Shown piece after piece: positions 25,609 through 34,771 of a DNA stretch of 64,000 bases. Below the pieces are notes generated by a model. The model worked only from the letters and a program-made list of their open reading frames with translations. It had not been told where the DNA came from and searched no databases. Numbering within the stretch: position 1 is the first letter of the stretch; each line of letters begins with the position of its first letter. The stretch lies in assembly GCA_004212735.1 (NCBI GenBank), contig SHBD01000002.1, positions 62,001 to 126,000 of the forward strand. The letters run 5' to 3'. The stretch is from SAR116 cluster bacterium (GTDB lineage Bacteria > Pseudomonadota > Alphaproteobacteria > Puniceispirillales > Puniceispirillaceae). The position numbers were made by a program, and so were the translations under genes.

Positions 25609-26607
25609 TCAGGCGGCCCAGGATGTTGCCATTTCCTCGCAAACACGCGCAGTCTCACGAATCAGCGCGCCACCACGTCTGTCTTGTCTTGCCTCCTCGC
25701 CAAGCGTGCGCCGCCAGTATCTGGCACCCCGCTGCGAGGCATATAATCCCAGCATATGCCGGGTCACTGCATGCAACGGGATGCCCCCCATTTGATCAGC
25801 GTAATCTGCCATCGCCATGGCCGCCTCGAGGCGGGTTTTGCCAGCGCGGCCAAAAATGGACTCATTCAGTTCGCCGAGCAGCATAGGTGTCTTGTAGGCA
25901 GCCCGGCCCAGCATGACCCCGGCAAAGCCAGGTAATTCGGTCATGATGGTCGCGGCATCAACAAGACCACCATTGAGATGGATCATCAGATCCGGACGAC
26001 GCGCGGCAAGCCGACGCGCCCGCGCATAGTTCAACGGTGGAATATCCCGGTTTTCTTTTGGGCTGAGTCCCTTCAGCCAGGCTTTGCGGGCATGCAGATA
26101 GAACACCCGGACACCAGCCGCGCCAAGCGCATCGACAAATAGGTCAAGTCCGGCCTCCTCATCCATATCGTCAATGCCAATACGGCATTTGATCGTGACC
26201 GGAAGATCAGTCTCGGCCTGCATCGCGGCAACACATTCGGCAACCAGATCGGGCTCGGCCATCAAGCAGGCACCAAAACGACCGGATTGCACTCGGTCTG
26301 AGGGGCAGCCGACATTGAGGTTGATTTCCTGAAAGCCATGGGACGCTGCTATGCGCGTCGCTTTGGCCAGCCTGTCGGGATTGCTGCCGCCAAGTTGCAG
26401 GGCGAGCGGGTGTTCTGCCGGGTCATGACCAAGCAACTTCTCGACATCACCATGCAAAATGGCCTCAGCCGTCACCATCTCGGTGAACAACAGCGCATCA
26501 GGCGCGAGCAGACGATGGAAAAAACGACAATGCCGGTTTGTCCAATCCATCATCGGCGCCACCGATAGGCGGCGGTCAATTGCATCTATTGTCTGCTTTT
26601 GTGTCAT
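25609..26607 (-). CDS. dusA: tRNA-dihydrouridine(20/20a) synthase DusA
   Basis: FMN enzyme that reduces uridine 20/20a in the tRNA D-loop. The 332-residue barrel begins LSVAPMMDWTNRHCRFFHRL. It has the catalytic cysteine in SGRFGACLM, the GCPSDRVQ motif just before it, TIKCRIGIDD, and LNGGLVDAATI at the flavin phosphate site. The DusA-type insertions distinguish it from DusB and DusC. The ATG at 26607 has AAAGGCGA upstream; the frame from 26643 adds 12 unrelated residues. It is downstream of the DUF1491 gene on the same strand. Confidence 0.94.
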   Translation of the reverse strand: MTQKQTIDAIDRRLSVAPMMDWTNRHCRFFHRLLAPDALLFTEMVTAEAILHGDVEKLLGHDPAEHPLALQLGGSNPDRLAKATRIAASHGFQEINLNVGCPSDRVQSGRFGACLMAEPDLVAECVAAMQAETDLPVTIKCRIGIDDMDEEAGLDLFVDALGAAGVRVFYLHARKAWLKGLSPKENRDIPPLNYARARRLAARRPDLMIHLNGGLVDAATIMTELPGFAGVMLGRAAYKTPMLLGELNESIFGRAGKTRLEAAMAMADYADQMGGIPLHAVTRHMLGLYASQRGARYWRRTLGEEARQDRRGGALIRETARVCEEMATSWAA

Positions 26608-26658
26608 TCGCCTTTTATAGAACAAGCCCCTGCAAAACGCCACCGATCACGTGCCATA

Positions 26659-27006
26659 TCAGGTAACCGGTCCAAGGAATGGATTTCGTTCCCTCTTGTC
26701 AGCAACCGCAATGACAAAAGCGTCCGGGTCCATGGCCAGTTCACGATCAAGCCTGCTGGCCACCGTCTCAGCATCAACCCAGCCAGTGCCATCAGCGCCA
26801 TCACCGGTTATGGAACGCCAGCTGTAGACACCATCGAAATCGAGGCTGCGAGCCAGCAATTTGTGGCGTCCATCCAGTACGTCCATATGCAGTAATATGG
26901 CGCCAGCATCGGCATCGCCGCGCCGCACCAGAACACAGTCGATCAGCTCTGCCGCCGCATAGCGCATGGCAGCACTGACCAGCATTTCAGATTTAAGCCT
27001 CGTCAT
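26659..27006 (-). CDS. DUF1491 family protein
   Basis: A 115-residue protein of unknown function. The opening MTRLKSEMLVSAAMRYAAAE and the segment VRRGDADAGAILLHMDVLDG are characteristic of the alphaproteobacterial DUF1491 family; the C-terminus is WVDAETVASRLDRELAMDPDAFVIAVAD, which resembles part of a nucleotide-modifying fold but without recognised catalytic residues. It starts 11 bases after the SdhAF4-like stop and ends about 50 bases before dusA, so these three genes probably form one transcript. Confidence 0.82.
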   Translation of the reverse strand: MTRLKSEMLVSAAMRYAAAELIDCVLVRRGDADAGAILLHMDVLDGRHKLLARSLDFDGVYSWRSITGDGADGTGWVDAETVASRLDRELAMDPDAFVIAVADKRERNPFLGPVT

Positions 27007-27017
27007 TTGGAGGACGC

Positions 27018-27188
27018 CTAGAAATCAGTACAGCGGCCCTTTTGTTCCCAGTCGCCATACCGTGTTGGCTCTGGTCCCTTCGGCCCATTTATTTCTTTTG
27101 GAGACGAAGGTGGGCTGTCATCCTGTTCTGTCGTGGTGGCCGTCTCCTCAGCCTTTGATTTGTCGGAGTTTGTCTTGTCAGCTTTCAT
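27018..27188 (-). CDS. SdhAF4/DUF1674 family succinate dehydrogenase assembly factor
   Basis: A 56-residue protein whose second half, KEINGPKGPEPTRYGDWEQK followed by GRCTDF, is the full DUF1674 motif. This family includes mitochondrial SDHAF4, which binds flavinated SdhA and promotes its assembly. The N-terminal 28 residues are polar and variable. It lies divergent from rsmB and is first in a short operon with DUF1491 and dusA, as in many Alphaproteobacteria. It is below common size limits, and no sdh genes occur in this window, so its function rests on the motif. Confidence 0.88.
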   Translation of the reverse strand: MKADKTNSDKSKAEETATTTEQDDSPPSSPKEINGPKGPEPTRYGDWEQKGRCTDF

Positions 27189-27235
27189 GTTTATCTATAT
27201 GCCCGCTGATACCAGCAAAAACAAGCGGGGACGGA

Positions 27236-28789
27236 ATGCCGGCCGACAGCACCACACCAAAGAGCAAACGCACACAGCTGACCAACCGGCCGAAATTATC
27301 GCTTGCGCCCGGAACCGACAGTCAGCGACCGAAGCCAAGGGCGAAATCGGCTGGCAAAACCGGCACCGGGCCGCGTCACGACAACCCCAAAAAACCACGC
27401 GGCGTGCCACAGGGAGGAGAGGGTGCAGGCAAAGCGCGACCGGCCACTGCGGCAAGACCAAAATCGAAGCACCCAGCACACAAATCTGGCAAGCCGGGGC
27501 AAAAGCGCGTCGTTGCCGCCCGCCAAGTCTGTTTTGATATCCTTGTCGCCGTTGCCGAGGGCGCACAGCTCGACGCAGCGATGAATGCCAACGCCGATCT
27601 GGGTGATCTGGATGACCGGGATCGCCGCTTTGTGCAGCTGTTGGCGGCGACCTGCTTGCGGCGGTGGGGGCAGCTGGAAAAAACCATAGCCCCCCTGATG
27701 GCGCGTCGCCCTTTTGGTGCACAGGAAAATGCCAATGTCATATTGGTGATGGGCGCCGCGCAGCTGTTGATCCTGAAAACCGATGCGCATGCCGCCGTTG
27801 ACAGCACTGTTGAATTGATGCGGCAAGCCGGTTTTGACAGGCTGACAGGCATGGCCAATGCCGTTATGCGGCGCCTGACGCGCGAGGGTGAGGCTCGGTT
27901 TGCCACCACCAAGGCGACCGACAATCTGCCCGAATGGCTGCAAACCAGTTGGCACGCCGCGTATGGTGCTGATGCCACCGCATCTCTGACCAGCCTTTCG
28001 ATGAATGTTCCACCGCTTGATATTACGCTAAAGACATCACCCGAGACGTGGGCGGAACGGCTACAGGGCAAAGTGATCAACAATTTGTCGATCCGGCGCG
28101 AATTCGATGGTGATGTGACCCAGCTTGACGGGTTTGCCGAGGGTGAGTGGTGGGTTCAGGATGCCGCCGCCGCTCTTCCCGCCACCCTATTTGGCGACAT
28201 TGCCGGAATGCAGGTGATCGATCTGTGTGCGGCCCCTGGTGGCAAGACCGCACAATTGATTGCCGCTGGCGCAAAGGTCACGGCAATCGATAATGGGCGC
28301 AAGCGCATTGACCGGTTGCGCCGCAATTTGAAGCGTCTGAAACTTGATGCGGACATCGTCTATGGCGACGGTCGCACCTATCGGCCAGACGCGTCGGTTG
28401 ACCATGTTCTGCTCGACGCACCCTGCTCGGCCACCGGTACGATTCGCCGCCGACCGGATATTCTGGGACGCCGAACTGCCGAGGACATCAGCGCATTGCA
28501 GGAGGTGCAATGGGATCTCGCGACAACGGCGCTTGGCTGGTTGAAACCCGGCGGCAGCATGGTCTATGCGACATGTTCGCTTCAACCCGAGGAGGGTGAG
28601 GAGATGATCGCAGCAATCCTGGCGAGAGCCGATGGAAGCTATATGCTGGACCCGATTACCCCCGAACAGGCTGGAACATTTGCCCCCTCAATAACCGAGG
28701 AAGGAGCGATCAGGATTGTGCCAAGTGACTATGCCGCGATCGGCGGTGTAGACGGGTTCTATATTGCGCGGTTAAAATCAGCACAGTAG
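27236..28789 (+). CDS. rsmB: 16S rRNA (cytosine-C5) methyltransferase, RsmB/Sun family
   Basis: SAM-dependent m5C methyltransferase that modifies 16S rRNA (C967 in E. coli). The protein (517 residues from the ATG at 27236) has a basic Lys/Ala-rich leader of about 85 residues and a NusB-like RNA-binding domain starting at VAARQVCFDILVAVAEG. The catalytic domain has VIDLCAAPGGKTAQL, the PCSATGT cysteine (near residue 395) and the TCS cysteine of VYATCSLQPEEGEE (near 445). The frame opens earlier at 26966, but that part runs across the opposite-strand DUF1491 and SdhAF4 genes and has no family pattern. A GGGGACGG site supports the chosen start. Confidence 0.92.
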   Translation: MPADSTTPKSKRTQLTNRPKLSLAPGTDSQRPKPRAKSAGKTGTGPRHDNPKKPRGVPQGGEGAGKARPATAARPKSKHPAHKSGKPGQKRVVAARQVCFDILVAVAEGAQLDAAMNANADLGDLDDRDRRFVQLLAATCLRRWGQLEKTIAPLMARRPFGAQENANVILVMGAAQLLILKTDAHAAVDSTVELMRQAGFDRLTGMANAVMRRLTREGEARFATTKATDNLPEWLQTSWHAAYGADATASLTSLSMNVPPLDITLKTSPETWAERLQGKVINNLSIRREFDGDVTQLDGFAEGEWWVQDAAAALPATLFGDIAGMQVIDLCAAPGGKTAQLIAAGAKVTAIDNGRKRIDRLRRNLKRLKLDADIVYGDGRTYRPDASVDHVLLDAPCSATGTIRRRPDILGRRTAEDISALQEVQWDLATTALGWLKPGGSMVYATCSLQPEEGEEMIAAILARADGSYMLDPITPEQAGTFAPSITEEGAIRIVPSDYAAIGGVDGFYIARLKSAQ

Positions 28790-28825
28790 GCCGCCAACCG
28801 CGGTGCCAGGGAGACAAATCAGGCA

Positions 28826-30433
28826 ATGAGCACAGGGCAGGCACAAGCTGGAAGGCCGATGCCAAAATGGCATGTCGGTTCGCTGGAAAAAATTTTCCGG
28901 CGTAGCGGCCTGTTTCGCTGGCCCCTGAAACGTCACGAAAAACCGATGGTCCGTTCCGGCCTGCAAGATCCATGGCGAGGCAACGCCGCAGCCGGGGCGA
29001 TCATCCTGGCCAACGGCATCGATTGGAACAATGACGCGGTTGATGGCAATGATTTTTCATGGATCAGACATCTGCGGGCGCATAGTGGCGGCAAGGCCCG
29101 TCAGCAGACAAGAGCTCTGATCAGCAGTTGGCTGGACAACAATACATCCTGGCATATGCAGCGCTGGCGCCCCGACGTGATGGGAGAAAGGCTGACCAAT
29201 CTTGCGCAGAATTATGGCTGGTACGGCGAATCAGCAAGCGAGGAATTTCAGGCATCGCTGGCGCGTTCAATGGCTGTTCAGGCGCGCTGCCTGGCGCTCG
29301 ACTGGCGACGCATGCGGACCTCGGATGACAGAATCAAGGGCCTGCGCGGTCTTGCAGTTGCCGAGACCGCGCTTGGGGCCTCTCGCGGTGATCTGCTGTC
29401 GCTCCTCGATTTGGCGATACCCGTTGTGCGAACCCTCATCAATGAAGATGGTGGCCATGTCAGCCGCATGCCCGACAGGCATATGGTGCTGCTGCGCCAG
29501 CTTGTTGAACTGCGGAGTGCAGCTGCCTTTGCCGGTGTGGGGATCGAAGAGCGGCTTGATGAGATCATCCGGAAAATGGGATCTGTTGGCCGCATGTGGC
29601 GCCATGGTGACGGGAAAATGGCGAATTTCAACGGCGCTGGCATGATCAATGCAGCCCATGTCGAGGAGGTTTTGAACAGGACCGGAACATCCGCCAAAAT
29701 TCTGCAACAGGCACCGCAATCAGGCTTTCTTCGCTTTGCCAGTGGACGCACGACATTGATCATTGATACCGGTGCGCCAGCACCCCGCGATGCAAGTGCA
29801 GACTTCACCCTCGGCTTTGGTACCCTGTCCTTTGAGATGAGCATTGGCAACACTCCCCTTGTCGTCAATGCCGGGCAGACGGCCGCAGAGCCGAATTTGC
29901 GGCACCTGCTTTGTTCAACGTCAGCACACTCGACCATCAGTATAGATGACCAGAATTCATCAGACCCAGAGTCTGGCAGGGTGGCAAAAATTTCGAATGT
30001 TGAGGTGGGTCCGGCGACCGGCGGCATTCTGGCAACAGCGTCACATGATGGCTATGAGAGCTCCCATGGCATTCTGCATCATCGCAAACTCTATCTTGCC
30101 GCTGGCGGCGGCAATCTGCGGGGATCGGATGAGTTGGAATATACTGGCGCACCGGGGGAGATCCCCCGACATGCAATCCTCAGATTTCACCTGCACAACC
30201 GGGTCAGTGCCGCAATGCTCGGCAATGGTCAGGTGCTGATGAAAATCAGGGGCAATAAAACCGGCTGGCTTTTCAAGGCGGCTGGCGGTGAGGTCGGGCT
30301 GGATAACTCGGTCTATTTTGATGCCGGCATCCGCCATTCCTGTCAGCAGATCGTTATCCGCGCCCCCCTCAGCGAAATCAGGACCCTTGGTCGGCATGAG
30401 CTGAAATGGGCTTTCCGCCGCAGCGACAGCTAG
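28826..30433 (+). CDS. Heparinase II/III-like protein
   Basis: A 535-residue protein with a helical alpha-toroid N-terminal half (TNLAQNYGWYGESASEEF and onward) and a beta-rich C-terminal heparinase II/III-like domain (GFLRFASGRTTLIIDTGAPA, later SAHSTISIDD). Known relatives are polysaccharide lyases, but members in this rsmB-purH position are widespread in Alphaproteobacteria and have no established substrate. I see no signal peptide; the first 40 residues are basic, so a cytosolic or membrane-bound role on glycans during envelope synthesis is possible. It is 36 bases after rsmB and 12 before chrA. Confidence 0.83.
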   Translation: MSTGQAQAGRPMPKWHVGSLEKIFRRSGLFRWPLKRHEKPMVRSGLQDPWRGNAAAGAIILANGIDWNNDAVDGNDFSWIRHLRAHSGGKARQQTRALISSWLDNNTSWHMQRWRPDVMGERLTNLAQNYGWYGESASEEFQASLARSMAVQARCLALDWRRMRTSDDRIKGLRGLAVAETALGASRGDLLSLLDLAIPVVRTLINEDGGHVSRMPDRHMVLLRQLVELRSAAAFAGVGIEERLDEIIRKMGSVGRMWRHGDGKMANFNGAGMINAAHVEEVLNRTGTSAKILQQAPQSGFLRFASGRTTLIIDTGAPAPRDASADFTLGFGTLSFEMSIGNTPLVVNAGQTAAEPNLRHLLCSTSAHSTISIDDQNSSDPESGRVAKISNVEVGPATGGILATASHDGYESSHGILHHRKLYLAAGGGNLRGSDELEYTGAPGEIPRHAILRFHLHNRVSAAMLGNGQVLMKIRGNKTGWLFKAAGGEVGLDNSVYFDAGIRHSCQQIVIRAPLSEIRTLGRHELKWAFRRSDS

Positions 30434-30445
30434 GGCGACCGGACC

Positions 30446-31801
30446 ATGCGCAAGGTAAAATCTGCTGATCAATCACCAAAGATTAATCTCGGCGATCTTG
30501 GTGTGTGGCTGAAGATTGGCATTTTATCCTTCGGCGGACCGGCCGCACAGATCGCCCTGATGCACCGCGAAATTGTCGAAAAGCGCCAGTGGTTGAGCGA
30601 ACAGCAATATCTGAATGCGCTCAGTTTCTGCATGTTGCTGCCCGGACCAGAAGCCATGCAGCTTGCCACCTACGCCGGATGGCGGCGGGCCGGCTTGGCC
30701 GGTGGGTTGCTGGCCGGTCTCAGTTTCATCATGCCGGGCGCACTGATCATTCTGGCACTCGCGCTCATATATGTATCCTTCGGGCAGAACCTGTTGCTGG
30801 CGTCGCTGTTTTCTGGAATCAAAGCCGCGGTGATTGTGATTGTCCTGCATTCACTGCTGCGGATTGCGCGGCGGACGATGAGGGGCATTGCCGATTGGTC
30901 CATTGCAGTGCTTGCCTTCATCGGCATCTTCTTTGTGGACATTCCCTTCCCGCTGATCCTGTTAATAGCGGCAGCTTTCGGCTATTTTGCCACGACAACT
31001 GGTGATGAACGCACATCAAGCCAGCAGCCAAGCACCACTCAGCTAATTACCGGCCAACCAAGCGCAACCAGAACATTGATGATTGTTGCGGCTGGTCTGG
31101 TCATATGGCTTCTGCCATTGCTGGGATTGGCACTTCTTGCCGATCAGACAATTCTGCCGCAGCTTGCGCACTTCTTTGCCAAACTGGCAATTGTCACCTT
31201 TGGCGGGGCCTATGCCGTGCTGGCCTATATGGGCCAGGAGGTTGTGAGCCAGTATAACTGGCTCAGCACGCCCGAGATGATGGATGGTCTTGGCCTTGCC
31301 GAGACCACGCCCGGACCCCTGATTCTGGTAACCGAGTTTGTTGGTTTCATTGCCGCCTATCGTGATGCACTCGCCACCTCCGGAGGCGCAGTCAATGGTG
31401 CGAGCCCATTGATTTTTGGCTGTGTCGGGGCGCTGGTAACGCTGTGGGCCACTTTTGCGCCCTGTTTTTTGTGGATTTTCAGTGCCGGCCCCTATGTCGA
31501 GTGGATTGTTGCCAAGCCACGATTGAATAATGCGCTGGGCGGCATTACCGCGGCGGTTGTCGGGGTGATTGCCAATCTGTCGGTCTGGTTTGCAATGCAT
31601 GTATTCTTCGGCGAGGTCGAGATGGTGGAAAGAGGAATGTTCCAGATCCTGATACCCGATCTCACCAGCGTCGAATGGGGCATCGTCCCCATCGCGCTAA
31701 TTTGCGGTTTGTTGTTGTTCTGGCGTCAGTGGGACAGCTGGAGGATCATTGCCATTGCTGCAGCGTTGGGAGTTGGCCTTTATAATTTCTGGCCTTCATG
31801 A
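30446..31801 (+). CDS. chrA: Chromate transporter, long-chain ChrA (CHR family)
   Basis: Membrane protein of 451 residues made of two homologous halves. The N-terminal half has GVWLKIGILSFGGPAAQIALMHRE and MLLPGPEAMQLATYAGWRRAG; the C-terminal half repeats the pattern as FFAKLAIVTFGGAYAVLAYM and LGLAETTPGPLILVTEFVGF. Such bidomain ChrA proteins export chromate by proton-driven antiport, though many marine members are untested and may carry sulfate-like anions. The middle has a polar linker (about residues 190-210). It lies between the heparinase-like gene and purH, 12 bases after the former. Confidence 0.9.
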   Translation: MRKVKSADQSPKINLGDLGVWLKIGILSFGGPAAQIALMHREIVEKRQWLSEQQYLNALSFCMLLPGPEAMQLATYAGWRRAGLAGGLLAGLSFIMPGALIILALALIYVSFGQNLLLASLFSGIKAAVIVIVLHSLLRIARRTMRGIADWSIAVLAFIGIFFVDIPFPLILLIAAAFGYFATTTGDERTSSQQPSTTQLITGQPSATRTLMIVAAGLVIWLLPLLGLALLADQTILPQLAHFFAKLAIVTFGGAYAVLAYMGQEVVSQYNWLSTPEMMDGLGLAETTPGPLILVTEFVGFIAAYRDALATSGGAVNGASPLIFGCVGALVTLWATFAPCFLWIFSAGPYVEWIVAKPRLNNALGGITAAVVGVIANLSVWFAMHVFFGEVEMVERGMFQILIPDLTSVEWGIVPIALICGLLLFWRQWDSWRIIAIAAALGVGLYNFWPS

Positions 31802-31859
31802 TTTCTCGTCTTCATGAAATTTGGCCACCCCCAACAAGCAGAAAAAAGATCATCACAAT

Positions 31860-31888
31860 TTGCCTTTATGGCCATGCTTTGCCATAAC
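31860..31888 (+). promoter_or_regulatory. Candidate purH promoter containing a perfect inverted repeat
   Basis: TTGCCT (31860-31865) and CATAAC (31883-31888) have a 17-base spacer, giving a four-of-six match at each element. The spacer holds an inverted repeat: TTATGGC (31866-31872) and GCCATAA (31881-31887), 8 bases apart, with the second arm covering the -10. A repressor bound here would block RNA polymerase. Promoter and repeat are read from sequence; the purine link is inferred from position. Confidence 0.42.
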
Positions 31889-31946
31889 AGCGCCAGCTAA
31901 CCAACACCATAACTGACCACCCATTGAGATGAGCAGGAACCCCGTC

Positions 31947-33503
31947 ATGTCCATTCGCCGCGCGTTATTATCCGTGTCTGATAAAACCGGGTTGGAGGAT
32001 TTCGCCCGCCGCCTTGAGGCAGCCGGTATTGAGATACTCTCGACAGGAGGTACCGCACGTCAGCTGCGTGAGGCAGATATCATGGTTACCGATGTGGCGT
32101 CTGTTACCGGGTTTCCCGAAATTATGGACGGCCGGGTAAAAACCCTGCATCCGAAAATCCATGGTGGTCTGTTGGCCCGAAGAGACAACGAGGACCATCT
32201 GGCAGCAATGAAGAACGAGGCCATCCGGGGCATAGATCTGCTGGTGGTGAATCTTTACCCGTTCGAAGCCACACTCGCGACAACACAGGATCGTGCAACT
32301 TTGATTGAGAATATCGATATTGGCGGACCTGCCATGCTGCGCGCGGCAGCCAAGAATCACGAGTTTGTAACGGTTGCCTGTGATCCCTCCGATTATCAAA
32401 AGATCGCCGCTGAGATTGATGAAAAAGGGGAAACCAGTCTCGCCACACGGCAGATGCTTGCCGCCAAGACCTTTGCCAGAACAGCCGCCTATGATGCCGC
32501 GATTGCCAGCTGGTTGGCCAATGAAAAACTGCCAGAAAAGGTGAGTTTTGCTGGCACGCGCACGCTGGCGCTGCGCTACGGCGAAAATCCGCATCAGGAA
32601 GCAGCCCTCTATAAAAGTGCACATGCGCGCACTGGTGTTGGCACTGCCGTGCAGGTTCAGGGCAAGCCGCTTTCCTATAACAATATCAATGACACGGATG
32701 CCGCGTTTGAGCTTGTTGCCGAATTTGAAGCACCGACCATCTGCATCATAAAACACGCCAATCCCTGTGGAGTCGCGTCCGCCACCAGCCTCAGCGAGGC
32801 CTGGCAGGCAGCTTTGGCAGCCGATCCGGTGAGCGCATTTGGCGGTATAGTGGCAATGAACAGGTCACTCGATGAGCAGACAGCAATGGCGGTAACCAAT
32901 ATCTTTACCGAGGTTGTGATCGCGCCAGAGGCGAGCGATGCTGCGAAGGCAATCATGGCGGCCAAACCCAATCTGCGGTTGTTGCTAACAGGCGGCCTGC
33001 CCGACCCACGCGACAGTCTCACCAAGATCAAATCCGTCGCCGGTGGCTTTTTGATGCAGTCGCGCGATGGTGGCATGATCGGACCGGATGATCTCAAGAT
33101 CGTGACGAAGCGTCCGCCGACCACCGCCGAAATGAGCGACATGATGTTTGCCTGGAAAGTTGCCAAACACGTCAAGTCGAATGCCATCGTTTTTGTCAAG
33201 GACGGCAGCACGGCAGGCGTTGGTGCCGGCCAGATGAGCCGCGTCGATTCGGCCCGTATCGCTGCACAGAAAGCCCGCGACATGGCGACACATCACGGCT
33301 GGCCCGTCAGCCGCACGATTGGCTCTGTTGTTGCCTCGGATGCGTTTTTTCCCTTTGCAGACGGTTTGGAAGTGTTGATTGAGGCAGGTGCCACCGCGGT
33401 GGTGCAGCCGGGTGGCTCAAAGCGTGATGACGAGGTTATCGCCGCCGCCGACGCCGCTGGCATTGCCATGGCGTTTACCGGAATGCGGCATTTTAATCAC
33501 TAA
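31947..33503 (+). CDS. purH: Bifunctional AICAR transformylase / IMP cyclohydrolase
   Basis: Catalyses the last two steps of IMP synthesis: formylation of AICAR by 10-formyl-THF, then ring closure. The 518-residue protein starts [20 protein letters not shown], the cyclohydrolase domain, with [12 protein letters not shown] and [18 protein letters not shown]. The transformylase domain follows, with [12 protein letters not shown] and its Lys-His catalytic pair, [10 protein letters not shown], and the C-terminal [12 protein letters not shown]. The ATG at 31947 has AGGA 8 bases upstream, better than the ATG at 31929. It could use formyl-THF fed by the corrinoid operon indirectly, since both share the THF pool. 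Confidence 0.97.
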   Translation: MSIRRALLSVSDKTGLEDFARRLEAAGIEILSTGGTARQLREADIMVTDVASVTGFPEIMDGRVKTLHPKIHGGLLARRDNEDHLAAMKNEAIRGIDLLVVNLYPFEATLATTQDRATLIENIDIGGPAMLRAAAKNHEFVTVACDPSDYQKIAAEIDEKGETSLATRQMLAAKTFARTAAYDAAIASWLANEKLPEKVSFAGTRTLALRYGENPHQEAALYKSAHARTGVGTAVQVQGKPLSYNNINDTDAAFELVAEFEAPTICIIKHANPCGVASATSLSEAWQAALAADPVSAFGGIVAMNRSLDEQTAMAVTNIFTEVVIAPEASDAAKAIMAAKPNLRLLLTGGLPDPRDSLTKIKSVAGGFLMQSRDGGMIGPDDLKIVTKRPPTTAEMSDMMFAWKVAKHVKSNAIVFVKDGSTAGVGAGQMSRVDSARIAAQKARDMATHHGWPVSRTIGSVVASDAFFPFADGLEVLIEAGATAVVQPGGSKRDDEVIAAADAAGIAMAFTGMRHFNH

Positions 33504-33573
33504 TGTCGGGCAATCGCTTGTATGGTACAGTTGCTAGCGCACCTCAATGACCTGTGCTGGCCTTGCCCGGTCC

Positions 33574-34638
33574 TCACATGGCTGTCTGTGCTGCCTTCCA
33601 GACCTTGCGCATCAGGCTGGGCAGGTCTGCCGGCCTCACTGACCTCCAGTCACCCGGGATGGTGAGACCTGCCACGTCTGCTTTCGGGTCAATGTCTGCT
33701 ACCGCCACCTCCATCTCCACGGCAAAATGCGTAAACACATGCTGGACACTCGTGTCGAGGCGTCGCCATGCCGCGGGAAATGGCGCTGCGGTAAGCGCGG
33801 CTTCGCTATCAAAGATTTCGCCCCGCGTTGCCCACCCAGTTGACGGAAAGGCAAGCATTCCACCAAGCATGCCGCTATCTTGGCGGCGAATCAGAAAGGC
33901 CTCGCCGGAGTGTGAGCGTGCGACAAAGGCAATGCCCCGGCGAGTCTCTTTGGCTTTCTTTGCAGGCTTGACCGGAAAGGCCTCAACCGTTCCGGCGGCG
34001 AAGGCTGCACAGCGATCGGCAAAGGGGCAGGATTGACAATTCGCGCCCTTGGGTGTGCAGACGGCATTGGCAAAATCCATCAGCGCCTGCGGAAAATCCG
34101 ATGGTCGCTTATCCGGCATAATGGCGGCATAATGGCGTCCGATTTCTGTTTTTGCCGCTGGCAAAGGCGTGGAAACGCCAAAGAACCGCGCCATCACCCG
34201 CTCAATATTGCCATCAACAACAACACTGCGCTGGCCAAAGGCAATCGCACTTATGGCACCAGCTGTATAGGGGCCAACACCGGCAAGCGTGCGAAGTTCA
34301 TCACTGGTCTGCGGGAACTCGCCACCCCATTCATCAGCAACGAATTTGGCCGCTTTGTGCAGATTGCGGGCACGGGCGTAATATCCCAACCCAGCCCAGG
34401 CAGCAAGGACATCATCCAATGGTGCGCAAGCCAGATCCTCGATCCGTGGCCAGCGGCGTATAAAGTCCAGGAAATAGGGAATGACCGTGGTGACAACAGT
34501 CTGTTGCAGCATGATCTCAGACAGCCAGACATGATATGCGGGTGCCAACTCCGGCCAGCGTCGCCGCCATGGAAGATCGCGCCCATGCTGGTCATACCAG
34601 GAAAACAAAGCAGTAGATGCAAAAACACGCTCAGTCAT
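33574..34638 (-). CDS. mutY: A/G-specific adenine glycosylase MutY
   Basis: DNA repair glycosylase that removes adenine paired with 8-oxoguanine. The 354-residue protein opens with FSWYDQHGRDLPWRRRW. It has the helix-hairpin-helix region LRTLAGVGPYTAGAISAIAFG with the catalytic Asp in VVDGNIERVMAR, the [4Fe-4S] loop CTPKGANCQSCPFADRC (C-x6-C-x2-C-x5-C), and a C-terminal NUDIX-like domain for 8-oxoG recognition. The ATG at 34638 (MTERVFAS) is chosen over the frame start at 34674 by family alignment. It is divergent from DUF721, in the conserved mutY-DUF721-dsbA-smc block. Confidence 0.95.
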   Translation of the reverse strand: MTERVFASTALFSWYDQHGRDLPWRRRWPELAPAYHVWLSEIMLQQTVVTTVIPYFLDFIRRWPRIEDLACAPLDDVLAAWAGLGYYARARNLHKAAKFVADEWGGEFPQTSDELRTLAGVGPYTAGAISAIAFGQRSVVVDGNIERVMARFFGVSTPLPAAKTEIGRHYAAIMPDKRPSDFPQALMDFANAVCTPKGANCQSCPFADRCAAFAAGTVEAFPVKPAKKAKETRRGIAFVARSHSGEAFLIRRQDSGMLGGMLAFPSTGWATRGEIFDSEAALTAAPFPAAWRRLDTSVQHVFTHFAVEMEVAVADIDPKADVAGLTIPGDWRSVRPADLPSLMRKVWKAAQTAM

Positions 34639-34771
34639 GCCCCAGACAGTCTCACAAGCGCCATTCCAAATCAACCTGTCGCCAGACTGTCGGGAGGCAT
34701 CGCCAGCCGGGCAGATTTCGTGCTATGATCAGCCTTGAAGTGCAGGAACATATCAACCGAAACAGTGGATC

